From assembly GCA_964556895.1 (NCBI GenBank), contig CAZKYC010000064.1:1-26651 (forward strand): a stretch of 26,651 nt of DNA, in the 5' to 3' direction. This DNA is from Hinthialibacter sp964556895 (lineage in GTDB: Bacteria; Hinthialibacterota; Hinthialibacteria; Hinthialibacterales; Hinthialibacteraceae). The notes under the pieces are model-generated. The model did no database searches. It was given only the letters and a program-made list of their open reading frames with translations, and was not told the DNA's origin. The position numbers and the translations under genes were made by a program. This document shows, in pieces, positions 6,716-16,137 of the stretch (within the stretch, counting starts at the first letter, position 1; each line of letters starts with the position of its first letter).

Positions 6716-9430
6716 TTACTTTTTCACCGCCGCACAGGCCGCCGCGTGACGCGCGATGGGTACGCGGAACGGGGAGCAGGAGACGTAATCCAAACCAACT
6801 TCGTGACAGAAGAACACCGAAGCCGGGTCGCCGCCGTGTTCGCCGCAGATGCCGAGTTTGATGCCCTTGCGGGTTTTCCGGCCGCGTTCTATAGCGGTTT
6901 TGACCAATTCGCCCACGCCGCTCTCGTCAATTGACTGGAACGGATCGCCTGGAAGAATTTCGTCTTCAACATACTGATGTAAGAAGCCAGCCGAGTCGTC
7001 GCGGCTGTAACCGAAAGTCATCTGGGTCAAGTCGTTGGTGCCGAATGAGAAAAACTCAGCCACTTCGGCGATGTCGTCTGCGATCAGGCAGGCGCGAGGA
7101 ATCTCAATCATCGTACCGAACATGTGAGGGATCTTCTTCAACTTGGTCTTTGACAAGACTTCGTTGTAAACGCTTTTCGCCAGCTCTTTCATCACGTCGA
7201 GTTCAGCGGTTTCGCTGACGACGGGAATCATAATTTCGGGCAACGGTTTCTTTTTGGCTTTTAACAGTTCCGCTGAGGCTTCGAGAATGGCGCGGATTTG
7301 TATTTCAGCCACTTCCGGATAGGTGATGCCCAAACGAACGCCGCGATGGCCCATCATTGGGTTGACTTCGCTAAGGGCTTCGGCGCGTTTATTAAATTCG
7401 GCGGGGCTGATCTTTAATTCTTTACAGAGTTTGGCGACTTCCGCTTTTTCGTGCGGGACAAACTCGTGAAGAGGCGGATCAAGCAGACGGAAGGTAACCG
7501 GCAGGCCGTTCATCGCCAACAAGGTGGCCTTGATGTCTTTTTTGACGAATGGATAGAGTTCTTTCAAGGCTTTTTTGCGCTCGGCTTCGGAGTCTGACAT
7601 GATCATCTTGCGAAGTTTTGACAAGGGCTTTTCCGAGCCTTTGCCATAGAACATGTGTTCGGTGCGGAACAGGCCGATGCCTTCGGCGCCAAAGCCCAGG
7701 GCTTTTTTGGCGTCTTCGGGGGTTTCGGCGTTGGTGCGAACTTTGAGTTTGCGAATGGTGTCGCAAATCTTCATGAATTTGTCGAAGTATTTATTGCCTT
7801 CGCCGGCTTCGATCAAAGGCAGCTCGCCTTCATACACAACGCCCTTGGTTCCATTCAACGAAACCCAGGCGCCTTCTTTCAATTTCTTGCCGCCGACTGT
7901 CAAAATGCCTTTGTTGTAATCGATTTCGATAGCGCCGGCGCCGACGATGCAGCACTTGCCCCAACCGCGGGCGACGAGGGCCGCGTGGCTGGTCATACCG
8001 CCGCGGGCGGTGAGGATGGCTTCCGCGGCGCGCATGCCTTCAACGTCTTCGGGGTTGGTTTCATCGCGAACTAAGATGACTTTCTTGCCTGATTTATACC
8101 ATTTCACCGCGTCATCGGCGGTAAAGACGATCTGGCCAGTGGCGCCGCCAGGGCCTGCGGGCAGGCCTTTGCAGATAACGTCGGTCTTGGCTTCGACCTT
8201 GGGGTCGATGATCGGGTGAAGCAGTTCATCCAACTGGTCAGACGTCACACGCAAGACAGCGGTCTTGGCGTTGATCAGGCGCTCGTCTTTCATGTCGACC
8301 GCCATCTGGACGGCGGCGGGGCCGTTGCGCTTGCCGACGCGGCATTGCAACATCCACAATTTGCCTTCTTCGATGGTGAATTCGACATCAAGCATGTCTT
8401 TGTAATGCTTTTCGAGACGTAAGCGGATTGCGTCGAGCTCTTTGTAGAGTTTTGGATAGGCTTCTTCGAGCGACGCGTCTTTGGCGCCCGTCTCACGCTT
8501 CATTTTCTTGCCCATCGGCGCCGGGGTGCGGATGCCCGCGACCACGTCTTCCCCTTGAGCATTGATCAACCATTCGCCATAGAAGATGTTTTCGCCGGTC
8601 GCCGGGTTGCGGGTAAAGGCAACGCCCGTAGCGGACGATTCGCCCATGTTACCGAAGACCATCGCTTGCACGTTGACCGCTGTACCCCAGTCGTGGGGGA
8701 TGCCTTCAATGTTACGGTAGGCGAAGGCGCGCTTGCCGTTCCAAGAACGGAAGACGGCGTTGATTGATCCCCACAATTGTTCTTTGGGGTCGTCTGGGAA
8801 GTTCTTTTTGAGAACTTGTTTGATTTTCTTTTTGTAGGCGTCGACGACTTCTTGCAGTTGTTCAGCGCTGAGGTCGGGGTCGTTTTTAACTTTGTATTTC
8901 GTTTTGATTGTTTCGAGTTCGTGTTCGAGTTGGGCGCGAATGCCCTGGCCGTCTTTGGGTTCGATGCCGGCGGCTTTTTCCATAACGACGTCGGCGTACA
9001 TCTGAATCAAGCGGCGGTATGAATCCCACGCGAAGCGGGCGTTGCCGGTTTTGGCGACGATGCCGGCGATGGTTTCAGCGTTGAGACCGACGTTGAGAAT
9101 GGTTTCCATCATGCCGGGCATTGACCTGCGCGCGCCCGAACGAACCGAAAGCAACAAAGGATTATTGGGGTCGCCGAATTTTTTCTTCATCGCGCGTTCG
9201 ACTTTGGCGATGTTGTCATCGACCTCTTGTAAGAATGCTCGGGTGTATTTGCCTTTGTTGGCGTAGTAGACATTGCACATGTCTGTGGGGATTGTGAACC
9301 CAGCGGGCACCGGGATTTTAAGGCTGCTCATCTCAGCCAGGTTGGCGCCTTTTCCGCCTAACAGATTCACCATTTTACCGTTGCCGTCTGCACGGCCGTT
9401 TCCGAAGAAGTAAACGTTTTTCTTAGCCAT
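6716..9430 (-). CDS. ppdK: Pyruvate, phosphate dikinase
   Basis: PPDK interconverts ATP, phosphate and pyruvate with AMP, pyrophosphate and phosphoenolpyruvate, working in gluconeogenesis or in pyrophosphate-linked glycolysis in the cytoplasm. At 904 residues it is full length (family about 870-900). The N-terminal nucleotide-binding domain has GGKGANLAEM near residue 26 and RSGARRSMPGMMET near 97. The central swivelling domain has GGMTSHAALVARGWGK with His482 as the phosphorylated residue. The C-terminal barrel has GLFRTEHMF, MGHRGVRLG and GICGEHGGDP with Cys862 as the likely proton donor. It is monocistronic, with its own candidate promoter (TATAAT at 9534-9529) and a strong terminator. PEP synthase is ruled out by the PPDK-type N-terminus and overall length. 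Confidence 0.97.
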   Translation of the reverse strand: MAKKNVYFFGNGRADGNGKMVNLLGGKGANLAEMSSLKIPVPAGFTIPTDMCNVYYANKGKYTRAFLQEVDDNIAKVERAMKKKFGDPNNPLLLSVRSGARRSMPGMMETILNVGLNAETIAGIVAKTGNARFAWDSYRRLIQMYADVVMEKAAGIEPKDGQGIRAQLEHELETIKTKYKVKNDPDLSAEQLQEVVDAYKKKIKQVLKKNFPDDPKEQLWGSINAVFRSWNGKRAFAYRNIEGIPHDWGTAVNVQAMVFGNMGESSATGVAFTRNPATGENIFYGEWLINAQGEDVVAGIRTPAPMGKKMKRETGAKDASLEEAYPKLYKELDAIRLRLEKHYKDMLDVEFTIEEGKLWMLQCRVGKRNGPAAVQMAVDMKDERLINAKTAVLRVTSDQLDELLHPIIDPKVEAKTDVICKGLPAGPGGATGQIVFTADDAVKWYKSGKKVILVRDETNPEDVEGMRAAEAILTARGGMTSHAALVARGWGKCCIVGAGAIEIDYNKGILTVGGKKLKEGAWVSLNGTKGVVYEGELPLIEAGEGNKYFDKFMKICDTIRKLKVRTNAETPEDAKKALGFGAEGIGLFRTEHMFYGKGSEKPLSKLRKMIMSDSEAERKKALKELYPFVKKDIKATLLAMNGLPVTFRLLDPPLHEFVPHEKAEVAKLCKELKISPAEFNKRAEALSEVNPMMGHRGVRLGITYPEVAEIQIRAILEASAELLKAKKKPLPEIMIPVVSETAELDVMKELAKSVYNEVLSKTKLKKIPHMFGTMIEIPRACLIADDIAEVAEFFSFGTNDLTQMTFGYSRDDSAGFLHQYVEDEILPGDPFQSIDESGVGELVKTAIERGRKTRKGIKLGICGEHGGDPASVFFCHEVGLDYVSCSPFRVPIARHAAACAAVKK

Positions 9431-9528
9431 TGCTTCTTTTCCCGTCCTAACCTAGAGTTGTGTGCCATCCCGATGTTTGACCGGGAATGATGCGTGATGC
9501 TATTTGTTTGTGGTATGCAAAACGCATT

Positions 9529-9558
9529 ATTATAGTCCGCACACCATTCGTATGTGAA
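9529..9558 (-). promoter_or_regulatory. Candidate sigma-70 promoter of ppdK
   Basis: On the minus strand TTCACA (9558-9553) and a perfect TATAAT (9534-9529) are separated by 18 bases. This predicts a transcript start near 9522 and an untranslated leader of about 90 bases before ppdK. Confidence 0.6.
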
Positions 9559-9702
9559 GGTCGATCACGACTTTTTTGATTGAATTTAACCAATCTTACA
9601 CATAATTGAAGCCAAATGTTACAACCGCCGCTTGCGCTCTGGCGCGATGCCCGTTACATTGCTGACGGCGCGAAATCAATTCAAACGTTGGTTGAGACTG
9701 AT

Positions 9703-10776
9703 ATGGAATTGTTTGAAGAAAAACTTCAGGCCCTTCAAGACGAGTATAAAGAACTCGAATCCAAACTCAGCGAACCCGAAACCGCTACCGACCGCGAGCT
9801 AATGACCAAACTCAGCAAGCGCCACTCAGAACTGGCTCCGGTCATTCAAGATTTTGCCCGCTGGAAAAAAACCAGAAGCGAACGCGCCGAACTTGAAGAC
9901 GCGATGCGAAGCGATGACGCCGAACTCGCCGAAATGGCCCTGGAAGAGTTGCCTGAGCTTCGCCAGCAAGAAGAAGAACTCAACAAATTGCTTCAAAAAC
10001 ACCTTGTCCCCAAAGACCCTTACGCCGACCGCAACGTCATCATTGAAGTGCGCGCCGGGACAGGCGGCGAAGAGGCCGCGCTTTTTGCGGGCGACCTGTT
10101 TCGCCTCTACTGCCGCTACGCCGAGTCGAAGGGGTGGAAATACGAAGTTCTTTCGTCAAACGAAACCGGACTGGGCGGTTTCAAAGAAGTCATCTTCTCA
10201 ATCAGCGGCGACAGAGTGTTCTCTCGCTTGCAGTATGAGGCGGGAGGCCATCGCGTCCAGCGCGTCCCCGAAACGGAGGCGTCAGGGCGTATCCACACCT
10301 CAGCCGCGACCGTCGCCGTTTTGCCCGAAGCGGAGGACGTCGATGTCGAGGTCAAGAATGAAGATATCCGCATCGACGTGTTTCGCTCATCCGGCCCCGG
10401 TGGACAGAGCGTTAACACCACAGATTCCGCTGTTCGCATTACCCACATCCCGACGGGACTGGTGGTTTCATGCCAGGATGAAAAATCTCAACACAAGAAC
10501 CGGGCGCGGGCGTTAAAGGTTCTTCGCAGCCGTTTGTTTGAGATAGAACGAAGCCGCCAGGCCGAAGAGCAGGCCGCCCAGCGTAAATCCATGGTGGGCA
10601 GCGGTGACCGCAGCGGGCGCATCCGAACCTATAACTTTCCCCAAAACCGGGTTACCGATCACCGTATCAACTTGACTTTGCATCGTTTAGAAACTATCAT
10701 GGCAGGCGAAATTGATGAGTTAATTGACGCGCTGCTTCGAGAAGACCAACTGAATAAAATGCGTGACATGGGTTGA
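9703..10776 (+). CDS. prfA: Peptide chain release factor 1 (RF1)
   Basis: RF1 ends translation at UAA and UAG codons on the ribosome. With the start at 9703 the protein has 357 residues and its GGQ motif (in SSGPGGQSVNT) falls at 233-235, the same numbers as in E. coli RF1. The codon-recognition PxT motif is PET at 189-191 within RVPETEASGRIHTSA, which separates it from RF2 (SPF). The open frame extends upstream to an ATG at 9616, but those 29 extra residues have no counterpart in the family and that start would leave almost no leader after the possible -10 (CATAAT at 9601-9606). The Shine-Dalgarno site before 9703 is weak. prmC, whose product methylates the GGQ glutamine, follows after 80 bases. 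Confidence 0.96.
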   Translation: MELFEEKLQALQDEYKELESKLSEPETATDRELMTKLSKRHSELAPVIQDFARWKKTRSERAELEDAMRSDDAELAEMALEELPELRQQEEELNKLLQKHLVPKDPYADRNVIIEVRAGTGGEEAALFAGDLFRLYCRYAESKGWKYEVLSSNETGLGGFKEVIFSISGDRVFSRLQYEAGGHRVQRVPETEASGRIHTSAATVAVLPEAEDVDVEVKNEDIRIDVFRSSGPGGQSVNTTDSAVRITHIPTGLVVSCQDEKSQHKNRARALKVLRSRLFEIERSRQAEEQAAQRKSMVGSGDRSGRIRTYNFPQNRVTDHRINLTLHRLETIMAGEIDELIDALLREDQLNKMRDMG

Positions 10777-10856
10777 GTGGCCTAACTGTTATTATTTTCC
10801 CCTTTTGGTTGTTGAGGACAACGACTATTTGATCCTAGAGATAAGGCCAAGAAACC

Positions 10857-11747
10857 ATGAACGCAATGACCCGGAAACCTCCTGCCGATGTAAAAGAAGC
10901 CATTGAAAAATGCCTACATATCTTAGAGACGCGCAAGGTCGAATCGCCTAAACTCTCAGCCGAATTGTTGGTCGCCCATGTCACCAACCAGGGCCGTTCT
11001 GATGTTCTTGCCAGCCCGGAACGGCCGATTTCCCCGGCTGAGGCGGCCCAGTTGGAAATGTGCCTGACCCGGCGAATGAAACATGAGCCGATACCGTATA
11101 TTATTGAAGAAATCGAGTTTTATTCGACACTGTTTCATATCTCAAAAGGTGTGTTTATTCCCCGCCCAGAGACGGAATGCCTGGTCGACGCGGCGCTCGA
11201 ACTCACCAAAAAGATCACCGACCACGAACCACGGGTGTATGACATGTGCACTGGCTCAGGCAACATTGTCTGCGCCATGGCGTTAAACATGCCCGAAGGT
11301 GAGTTTATCGCCAGCGATGTTTCGAATATAGCTATTCAGGTTGCGGGCCAAAACGTCCGCCGCCATGATTTACAGAATTATGTCACTCTTCGCGAGGGCA
11401 CCCTGTTTACGCCAATGCGCTCTGAACTCAGTCTGGATTTTGATCTTCTGGTCTCAAACCCGCCCTATATCAAAACCCAGGATATCAATAAACTGCCCAA
11501 CCAGATTCGCGACCACGAGCCAGCCATCGCCCTCGATGGCGGACGAGACGGCATGATCTGTATCAAAAGTATCCTCGACGGCGCGGCGCCGCTGCTTCGC
11601 CAAGGCGGGCATGTCTTGATTGAAGCTGACCCGACCATCATCCCTGTGATTCGCACCGAAATTCGCCGCCGCAGCCAGTTTGGCGATTTCGTTATTCATA
11701 AAGACTTAAACGGTCAAGACCGGGTATGTCAATTTACATTAAAATAA
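10857..11747 (+). CDS. prmC: Release factor glutamine N5-methyltransferase PrmC (HemK)
   Basis: PrmC uses S-adenosylmethionine to methylate the glutamine of the GGQ motif in release factors RF1 and RF2, raising termination efficiency. The 296-residue protein has a helical N-terminal substrate-recognition domain (about 1-90), then a Rossmann methyltransferase domain with IPRPETE near 101-107, the SAM-binding MCTGSGNIVCAMAL near 133 (the usual DLGTGSG is altered to DMCTGSG), and the catalytic NPPY at 201-204. Its position right after prfA supports the call. TAAGG at 10842-10846 is the likely ribosome-binding site. A second in-frame ATG at 10866 cannot be excluded as the start. The next gene begins seven bases after the stop, implying co-transcription. 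Confidence 0.94.
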   Translation: MNAMTRKPPADVKEAIEKCLHILETRKVESPKLSAELLVAHVTNQGRSDVLASPERPISPAEAAQLEMCLTRRMKHEPIPYIIEEIEFYSTLFHISKGVFIPRPETECLVDAALELTKKITDHEPRVYDMCTGSGNIVCAMALNMPEGEFIASDVSNIAIQVAGQNVRRHDLQNYVTLREGTLFTPMRSELSLDFDLLVSNPPYIKTQDINKLPNQIRDHEPAIALDGGRDGMICIKSILDGAAPLLRQGGHVLIEADPTIIPVIRTEIRRRSQFGDFVIHKDLNGQDRVCQFTLK

Positions 11748-11754
11748 GTAACGG

Positions 11755-12294
11755 ATGATGAGAGATATGCATTCACACCTTCAAACCGGCGGCCTTGCGC
11801 TCGCCGGTTTTACTTTCATCGCACTTTTTATTGCGGGTTGTTCGAGCAAGCCCTTCGCCAACTACAACCAGGGCATCCTTGAGATGAATTTAGGCAACGT
11901 CACCACTGCCGAGACGTTGTTGCTTCAAGATTTGATTGAGCGCCCCGATCACGCCGAGTCATGGAACCAGCTCGGCATCATCGCCTTCGAGCGCGAAGAC
12001 TGGCGGCTGGCCGAAGACCGCTTTCGCTCGGCCTATGAAGCCAACAAACTTAACCCCGCCTACTCACGAAACCTGGGCCTGGCTTTCGCCGCGCGAGAGC
12101 AGTACGGCCAAGCCATTGAGTGGTTTGAACTCTCGCTTGAACTCAGCCCCAAAGACCAAGAGACGTTAAACGCGCTCGCCACCGCCCATTATCTGGCGGG
12201 CAACGCCAAAGACGCCCAGCTTGCCGTTGACCAGTTGTTGGCCCTCGACCCCGCCCACCCGGGCGCGTTAAAGGTCAAAGCCCGCCTGCCGTAG
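11755..12294 (+). CDS. TPR-repeat lipoprotein
   Basis: This 179-residue protein should be a membrane-anchored scaffold. A signal sequence ends in the lipobox IAGC with Cys29 as the lipid-attached residue; the following Ser does not give an inner-membrane retention signal by the E. coli rule, so outer-membrane sorting is likely. The rest is about four tetratricopeptide repeats (roughly 37-66, 67-100, 101-134, 135-168), with typical spacing of WNQLGIIAFERED, YSRNLGLAFAAREQ and LNALATAHYLAGN. TPR lipoproteins such as PilF/BamD-like factors aid envelope assembly, but nothing here identifies one. Starts at 11755, 11758 and 11767 are all possible; none has a strong ribosome-binding site. It lies seven bases after prmC and 78 before the BatA-like gene. 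Confidence 0.85.
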   Translation: MMRDMHSHLQTGGLALAGFTFIALFIAGCSSKPFANYNQGILEMNLGNVTTAETLLLQDLIERPDHAESWNQLGIIAFEREDWRLAEDRFRSAYEANKLNPAYSRNLGLAFAAREQYGQAIEWFELSLELSPKDQETLNALATAHYLAGNAKDAQLAVDQLLALDPAHPGALKVKARLP

Positions 12295-12372
12295 ACGCCT
12301 CAATGGTGCTAGGGTATAAGCGTGACTCGTTGTCATCACAGAAACCGCTTACACAGATCATCACGATAATTT

Positions 12373-14307
12373 ATGTTCACATTCGCCAACCCCTTTTTGT
12401 TATGGGCGTTTCCGGTTCTCGCCCTGCCGTGGATCTTTCGCCGCCGCCGCGAAGACCAGATTCAACATATCGACTTTCCGCTGATTCGCTTCTTGCTTGA
12501 GGCCGAAGAAAAAGACTTTATCAACCCTCAACTACAAGAGCTGCTATTGCTAGTTCTCAGGACGCTTCTGCTCGCGCTGATTCTGCTCGCGTTGGCGGGG
12601 CCTCGCTGGCAAGCCAATAGCGCGAGCAGTGGTTTGTGGAGTTGGCTGCCCTTCGCTAGCGCGCTACAACAACAAGTCGCCGTGATTGACTCTTCATACA
12701 GCATGGGCTATGACGACGGTCAAGAGACCTGGATGGCCCGCGCTAACAACGCCTGGAACCTAGTCAGCTCATCACTCGGCGGCGTGGCGCTCCGCACCTA
12801 CCGCTGGGACGCGACAACCCTCGGCGCTAACACGCCTGCTGCGTTTAACCAGCTAAGCCGGGCGGAAATCGATATCCTGTTCGAAGAGCCTCCTGTCGCC
12901 AACGGCGCATCAGCCAACCAATTGTTTGAAGCGCTTGAAGGCCAACTCAGCGGCGGCGAGCGCATCGTCATCCTCACCGACGGCCAACGGGCGCCGTGGA
13001 ATGCGCTGATTGATGAACCCGTCAACGCTGCTTCGGTTCCTGCTTGTGTAGTGGCAATCGCCGGAAGCCAAGCCCCCTATAACTTATGGTTTGATATCGA
13101 GTCGTACTCCATGCCGCCGTGGGGCGTCGCGGGATGGGAGTCATTCACGGGAAACGCGGCCGCGAAAGGCTGGCAAGAGCCTGTCGACGGCGGCTTGACA
13201 ATCACTCGGGTCGACGCCGACGAAGATGTTATGCAAATCGATGTGTCGTTCCCGGCGAATATGCCTGATGTTCAGCGCGTTCCCTTTTCGTACACCGCGG
13301 CGGCGTCAGAGTTTGGCGAAGCGTTGTCGAACCAAGAAACCTATTCATCTCAGTGGCGCATTCAGATTGAGCCCAATGACCCGCTGCCAATCGACAACCA
13401 GTTAGAATTTACCATCCCCATTCAAACACAGTTCAACTTGGCGCTCGCTGCGGATGAAACGGCGCCGTCGCCGTCTTTGGCGATAGTTCGCGCTTCGATC
13501 AAACCTGATAATGACGCATCTGGGCCGATACAAATTTCATATCTCCCCGGTTCGCTGGCGGCGCTGGCTATCGACACTGACTGGCTACTGTTAAACCCAG
13601 ATTGGCGCGCGCAGTGGACGGCGGCTGACACCTCGCTTGCGCTTGAGTTCGCACGGCAAGGCGGCGCTATCTTGGTGTTGAGCGGCGGCGCCGCGCCGCA
13701 AGGCGAGTGGGCCGGCCTGTTTGAAGAATTGGGTTGGCAGTGGCTGCCCACAAACGCCGATGCGACTTTGGGCGAAATCTCATTCTCATCGGGCAGCCGC
13801 TTGGGCGCCGTATTGTCTGTCTGGCCGCCATCCGCCTGGAACGGCTGGCATCCAAACCAACACGGCCTGTTAAATCGTAACCAGTCACAACCCGCAGCGG
13901 CCTATTCGTACGGCGGCGCCACTGCCCACACGCTAGTTGGTTTCACGCTGGGCCAAGGAAAGGTCTGGGTTCTAAACACGCCGCTTTCGCCCGATGGAGG
14001 CGCATTATTGTCCCCGTTATTGCCCGCCATCTTGTGGGAACTCGCCAAAGACGCAGCGCGCAATCCGAGCCAGGGCGCCTGGACGCCGCCGCCCCGCCGC
14101 CTTGAGTCAGACCTGACCATGCTATCAACTGAAGACCGCCAGCTGCTTAACGAGCGCTATGGAATTCAATTTGTCGAACTCGACTCGCTCCGTTCCGCGT
14201 TGAGTGAACTTCAGGGCGGCGTCGACCTCCGAATTTTATTGATCTTTTTGTGTTTGCTTGTTGCATTAGTTGAATCCTGGCTGGCGAACCGCCTGGCCTC
14301 GCTGTAG
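12373..14307 (+). CDS. BatA-type membrane protein with VWA-like domain
   Basis: The first 80 residues match the N-terminal double-transmembrane domain of BatA-family proteins: FANPFLLWAFPVLALPWIF (4-22), a basic RRRRE stretch, a conserved-looking RFLLEAEEK, then a second helix at about 56-75 and PRW. A von Willebrand A-like region follows, with DSSYS at 106-110 as the metal-site start and ILTDGQ near 198. A later GGAILVLSGG near 430 resembles the glutamine-amidotransferase-like fold seen in some long members. A final helix sits at about 617-636, so most of the 644 residues face the periplasm. Function is unknown; relatives often accompany MoxR ATPases and DUF58 proteins, which are not in this window. 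The start has no strong ribosome-binding site. The ligase-like gene follows after 24 bases. Confidence 0.8.
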   Translation: MFTFANPFLLWAFPVLALPWIFRRRREDQIQHIDFPLIRFLLEAEEKDFINPQLQELLLLVLRTLLLALILLALAGPRWQANSASSGLWSWLPFASALQQQVAVIDSSYSMGYDDGQETWMARANNAWNLVSSSLGGVALRTYRWDATTLGANTPAAFNQLSRAEIDILFEEPPVANGASANQLFEALEGQLSGGERIVILTDGQRAPWNALIDEPVNAASVPACVVAIAGSQAPYNLWFDIESYSMPPWGVAGWESFTGNAAAKGWQEPVDGGLTITRVDADEDVMQIDVSFPANMPDVQRVPFSYTAAASEFGEALSNQETYSSQWRIQIEPNDPLPIDNQLEFTIPIQTQFNLALAADETAPSPSLAIVRASIKPDNDASGPIQISYLPGSLAALAIDTDWLLLNPDWRAQWTAADTSLALEFARQGGAILVLSGGAAPQGEWAGLFEELGWQWLPTNADATLGEISFSSGSRLGAVLSVWPPSAWNGWHPNQHGLLNRNQSQPAAAYSYGGATAHTLVGFTLGQGKVWVLNTPLSPDGGALLSPLLPAILWELAKDAARNPSQGAWTPPPRRLESDLTMLSTEDRQLLNERYGIQFVELDSLRSALSELQGGVDLRILLIFLCLLVALVESWLANRLASL

Positions 14308-14331
14308 CCGACTTGCCCACTTGGGGATTTT

Positions 14332-16137
14332 ATGATGAACGGCCCTCATCTCAGCGCCAGACATCAAACCATCATCGCCTACGCATTGGCGGTTTTGTTT
14401 TTATTGGGGCCGGTCACGCCTCAACTCATTCATTACGACATCGCATTCGCCTTTCGCTCATTTCTGTATTTGTGCGCCGCAGTCTTGCTCGCACTATATG
14501 GCTGGCAGGCCTGTTATCGCCAACTCAACCTCGAACCGTTTTTCTTACCCGCCTTGCTTGGCGCCGCCGCGTCTGGCTTGAGCCTGTTGTACGCGCCTGA
14601 CGTGTTTAGAGCGGGCAACGCGCTATCGACAGTGATTTCGTTATTCTTATTGTGGGCCGTGTTGCGGCTGATGAATTTTTCATTAGTTCATCGACGCGTC
14701 CTCTCGCACGCGTTGGTCATTGGCGCAGTCATCGCCGCCGTTGACGCGCTTTTTACTCAGTGGGTGGGCCACAGCGAATTGATCGAAGCCCTAAAAGACA
14801 ACCCCATTTATGACGAAACCATGCGGGCTGAAATGATTCTCTCGCTGGAGGCGAACCGCGCGCTGGGAAACTTTGGCAACCCCAACCACACCGCTGGCTA
14901 TCTTGTATTGTGCCTATGGCCGCTGTGGCTGTTGTTTCGCCAGGCGAACCAATGGGCGGTGCGCGCCTGGCTGGGCTTGGCATCGGTCATCCTTTCACTG
15001 ACCGTGTATCGCAGCTTCTCGCGCAGCGGCATGATCGCTCTCGCGCTGACGCTGGTGTTGATCGCGTTGTTTGAATGGATGCAGCGCGGCGGGCGCGTCA
15101 CCTGGAAAGCGCTCGCGGTTACGCTTTCTGCGCCGATTCTTGCGTTGGCGGGCGCGGCGGCGCTGCTGCCCGCGCAATGGTTCGGCGACCGCCTGATGAC
15201 CATGTCAACCATCGTCGCGCGCACCCACTTCTATCGCGGCGCGTTGGCGGTCATTCAAGATCACCCCTGGTTTGGCGTTGGGCTGGAGGGGTTTGAAGGC
15301 TATTACGCCCAACATATACGCCCCGGCGACCTCGAAGCGCGCTATGTTCATAACGTGTTTCTCGAATCCACCGTCGAGGGCGGCGTCATCGCCGCAGTTC
15401 TGTTAACGTGGTTGCTCTTAGCCGTTGGCTTGTGGTTATGGAAACGCTGGAAAACCTCACCTGACACCCGCCCTCAAGTCTGGGCGGCGTTTGGCGCAGG
15501 CATGATATTCTTCTTGCTATCCAACATAGACTTTCACAACCGTTTGCCTGAGTTGTGGTATGTTCCATTGTTCTTATTGAGCGGGGCCGTTGTTACCGGC
15601 GCCGCCCAACCCATAAAAACCCAATGGCCCAAGGCCGTCTCGTGGGCGCTCAGCATTCTCTTGTTTGTCTGTTGGGGCTATCTGGCGGGGTGTAAGTACG
15701 CCAACCGGCTCGCCGCTGACGAGGGCTATTACACCCTGCTCGATGAGAAGACGTATCCCGCCCGGCTGGCGTATGAACGCGCCGTGTTTTGGGACCCGAC
15801 TGACTCTTCTTCTTGGAACAACCTGGGCAGGATCTGGGCGCAGACGCTGACCCCAATCGCCCAACAACAGCGGCTGCGGTGCGTCCAAACCGCCGCCGCC
15901 TGGGCGCCCAGGCGAGCGACCGTGCGCGCCGATTTGGCAGATGCGCTGTTTGCGCTAGGATATACCGAAGACGCCATTCAGGAACTTCGCGCCGCACAAG
16001 CGCTCTTTCCTGCCCGACCGCGCTACTACGACCTCGCCGCCTCGATGTATCAAGCGCTCAACCGGACGGAAGACGCCGCCCGCATGGAAGAGAACGCCCG
16101 GCGCATCAAACAACAAATTGAGGACCGAAAATTATGA
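14332..16137 (+). CDS. O-antigen ligase/polymerase-like membrane protein with C-terminal TPRs
   Basis: This 601-residue protein belongs to the Wzy_C (O-antigen ligase, WaaL-like) superfamily, which transfers or polymerises undecaprenyl-linked glycans on the periplasmic side of the inner membrane. About ten or more hydrophobic helices fill residues 15-450. Superfamily marks are GNPNHTAGY at 182-190, SFSRSG at 228-233, HPWFGVGLEGF near 312 and HNVFLE at 340-345, the last lying in the large periplasmic loop with the likely catalytic His. Residues about 465-600 are soluble and TPR-like. Members may instead glycosylate proteins (PglL/PilO type), and sequence alone does not decide. It follows the BatA-like gene closely, and its TGA stop overlaps the ispG-like ATG (ATGA), suggesting translational coupling. 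Confidence 0.88.
   Translation: MMNGPHLSARHQTIIAYALAVLFLLGPVTPQLIHYDIAFAFRSFLYLCAAVLLALYGWQACYRQLNLEPFFLPALLGAAASGLSLLYAPDVFRAGNALSTVISLFLLWAVLRLMNFSLVHRRVLSHALVIGAVIAAVDALFTQWVGHSELIEALKDNPIYDETMRAEMILSLEANRALGNFGNPNHTAGYLVLCLWPLWLLFRQANQWAVRAWLGLASVILSLTVYRSFSRSGMIALALTLVLIALFEWMQRGGRVTWKALAVTLSAPILALAGAAALLPAQWFGDRLMTMSTIVARTHFYRGALAVIQDHPWFGVGLEGFEGYYAQHIRPGDLEARYVHNVFLESTVEGGVIAAVLLTWLLLAVGLWLWKRWKTSPDTRPQVWAAFGAGMIFFLLSNIDFHNRLPELWYVPLFLLSGAVVTGAAQPIKTQWPKAVSWALSILLFVCWGYLAGCKYANRLAADEGYYTLLDEKTYPARLAYERAVFWDPTDSSSWNNLGRIWAQTLTPIAQQQRLRCVQTAAAWAPRRATVRADLADALFALGYTEDAIQELRAAQALFPARPRYYDLAASMYQALNRTEDAARMEENARRIKQQIEDRKL

Noticed and set aside
6437..6934. Plus-strand open frame of 165 codons
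   Set aside because: Its second half is antisense to the conserved end of ppdK and it runs through the ppdK terminator hairpin and the DUF1080 upstream region; no family resemblance.
7655..8074. Plus-strand open frames opposite ppdK
   Set aside because: They lie wholly within the conserved PPDK coding region, including its phosphohistidine motif, and are low-complexity Phe/Gly/Ala-rich as expected for antisense frames.
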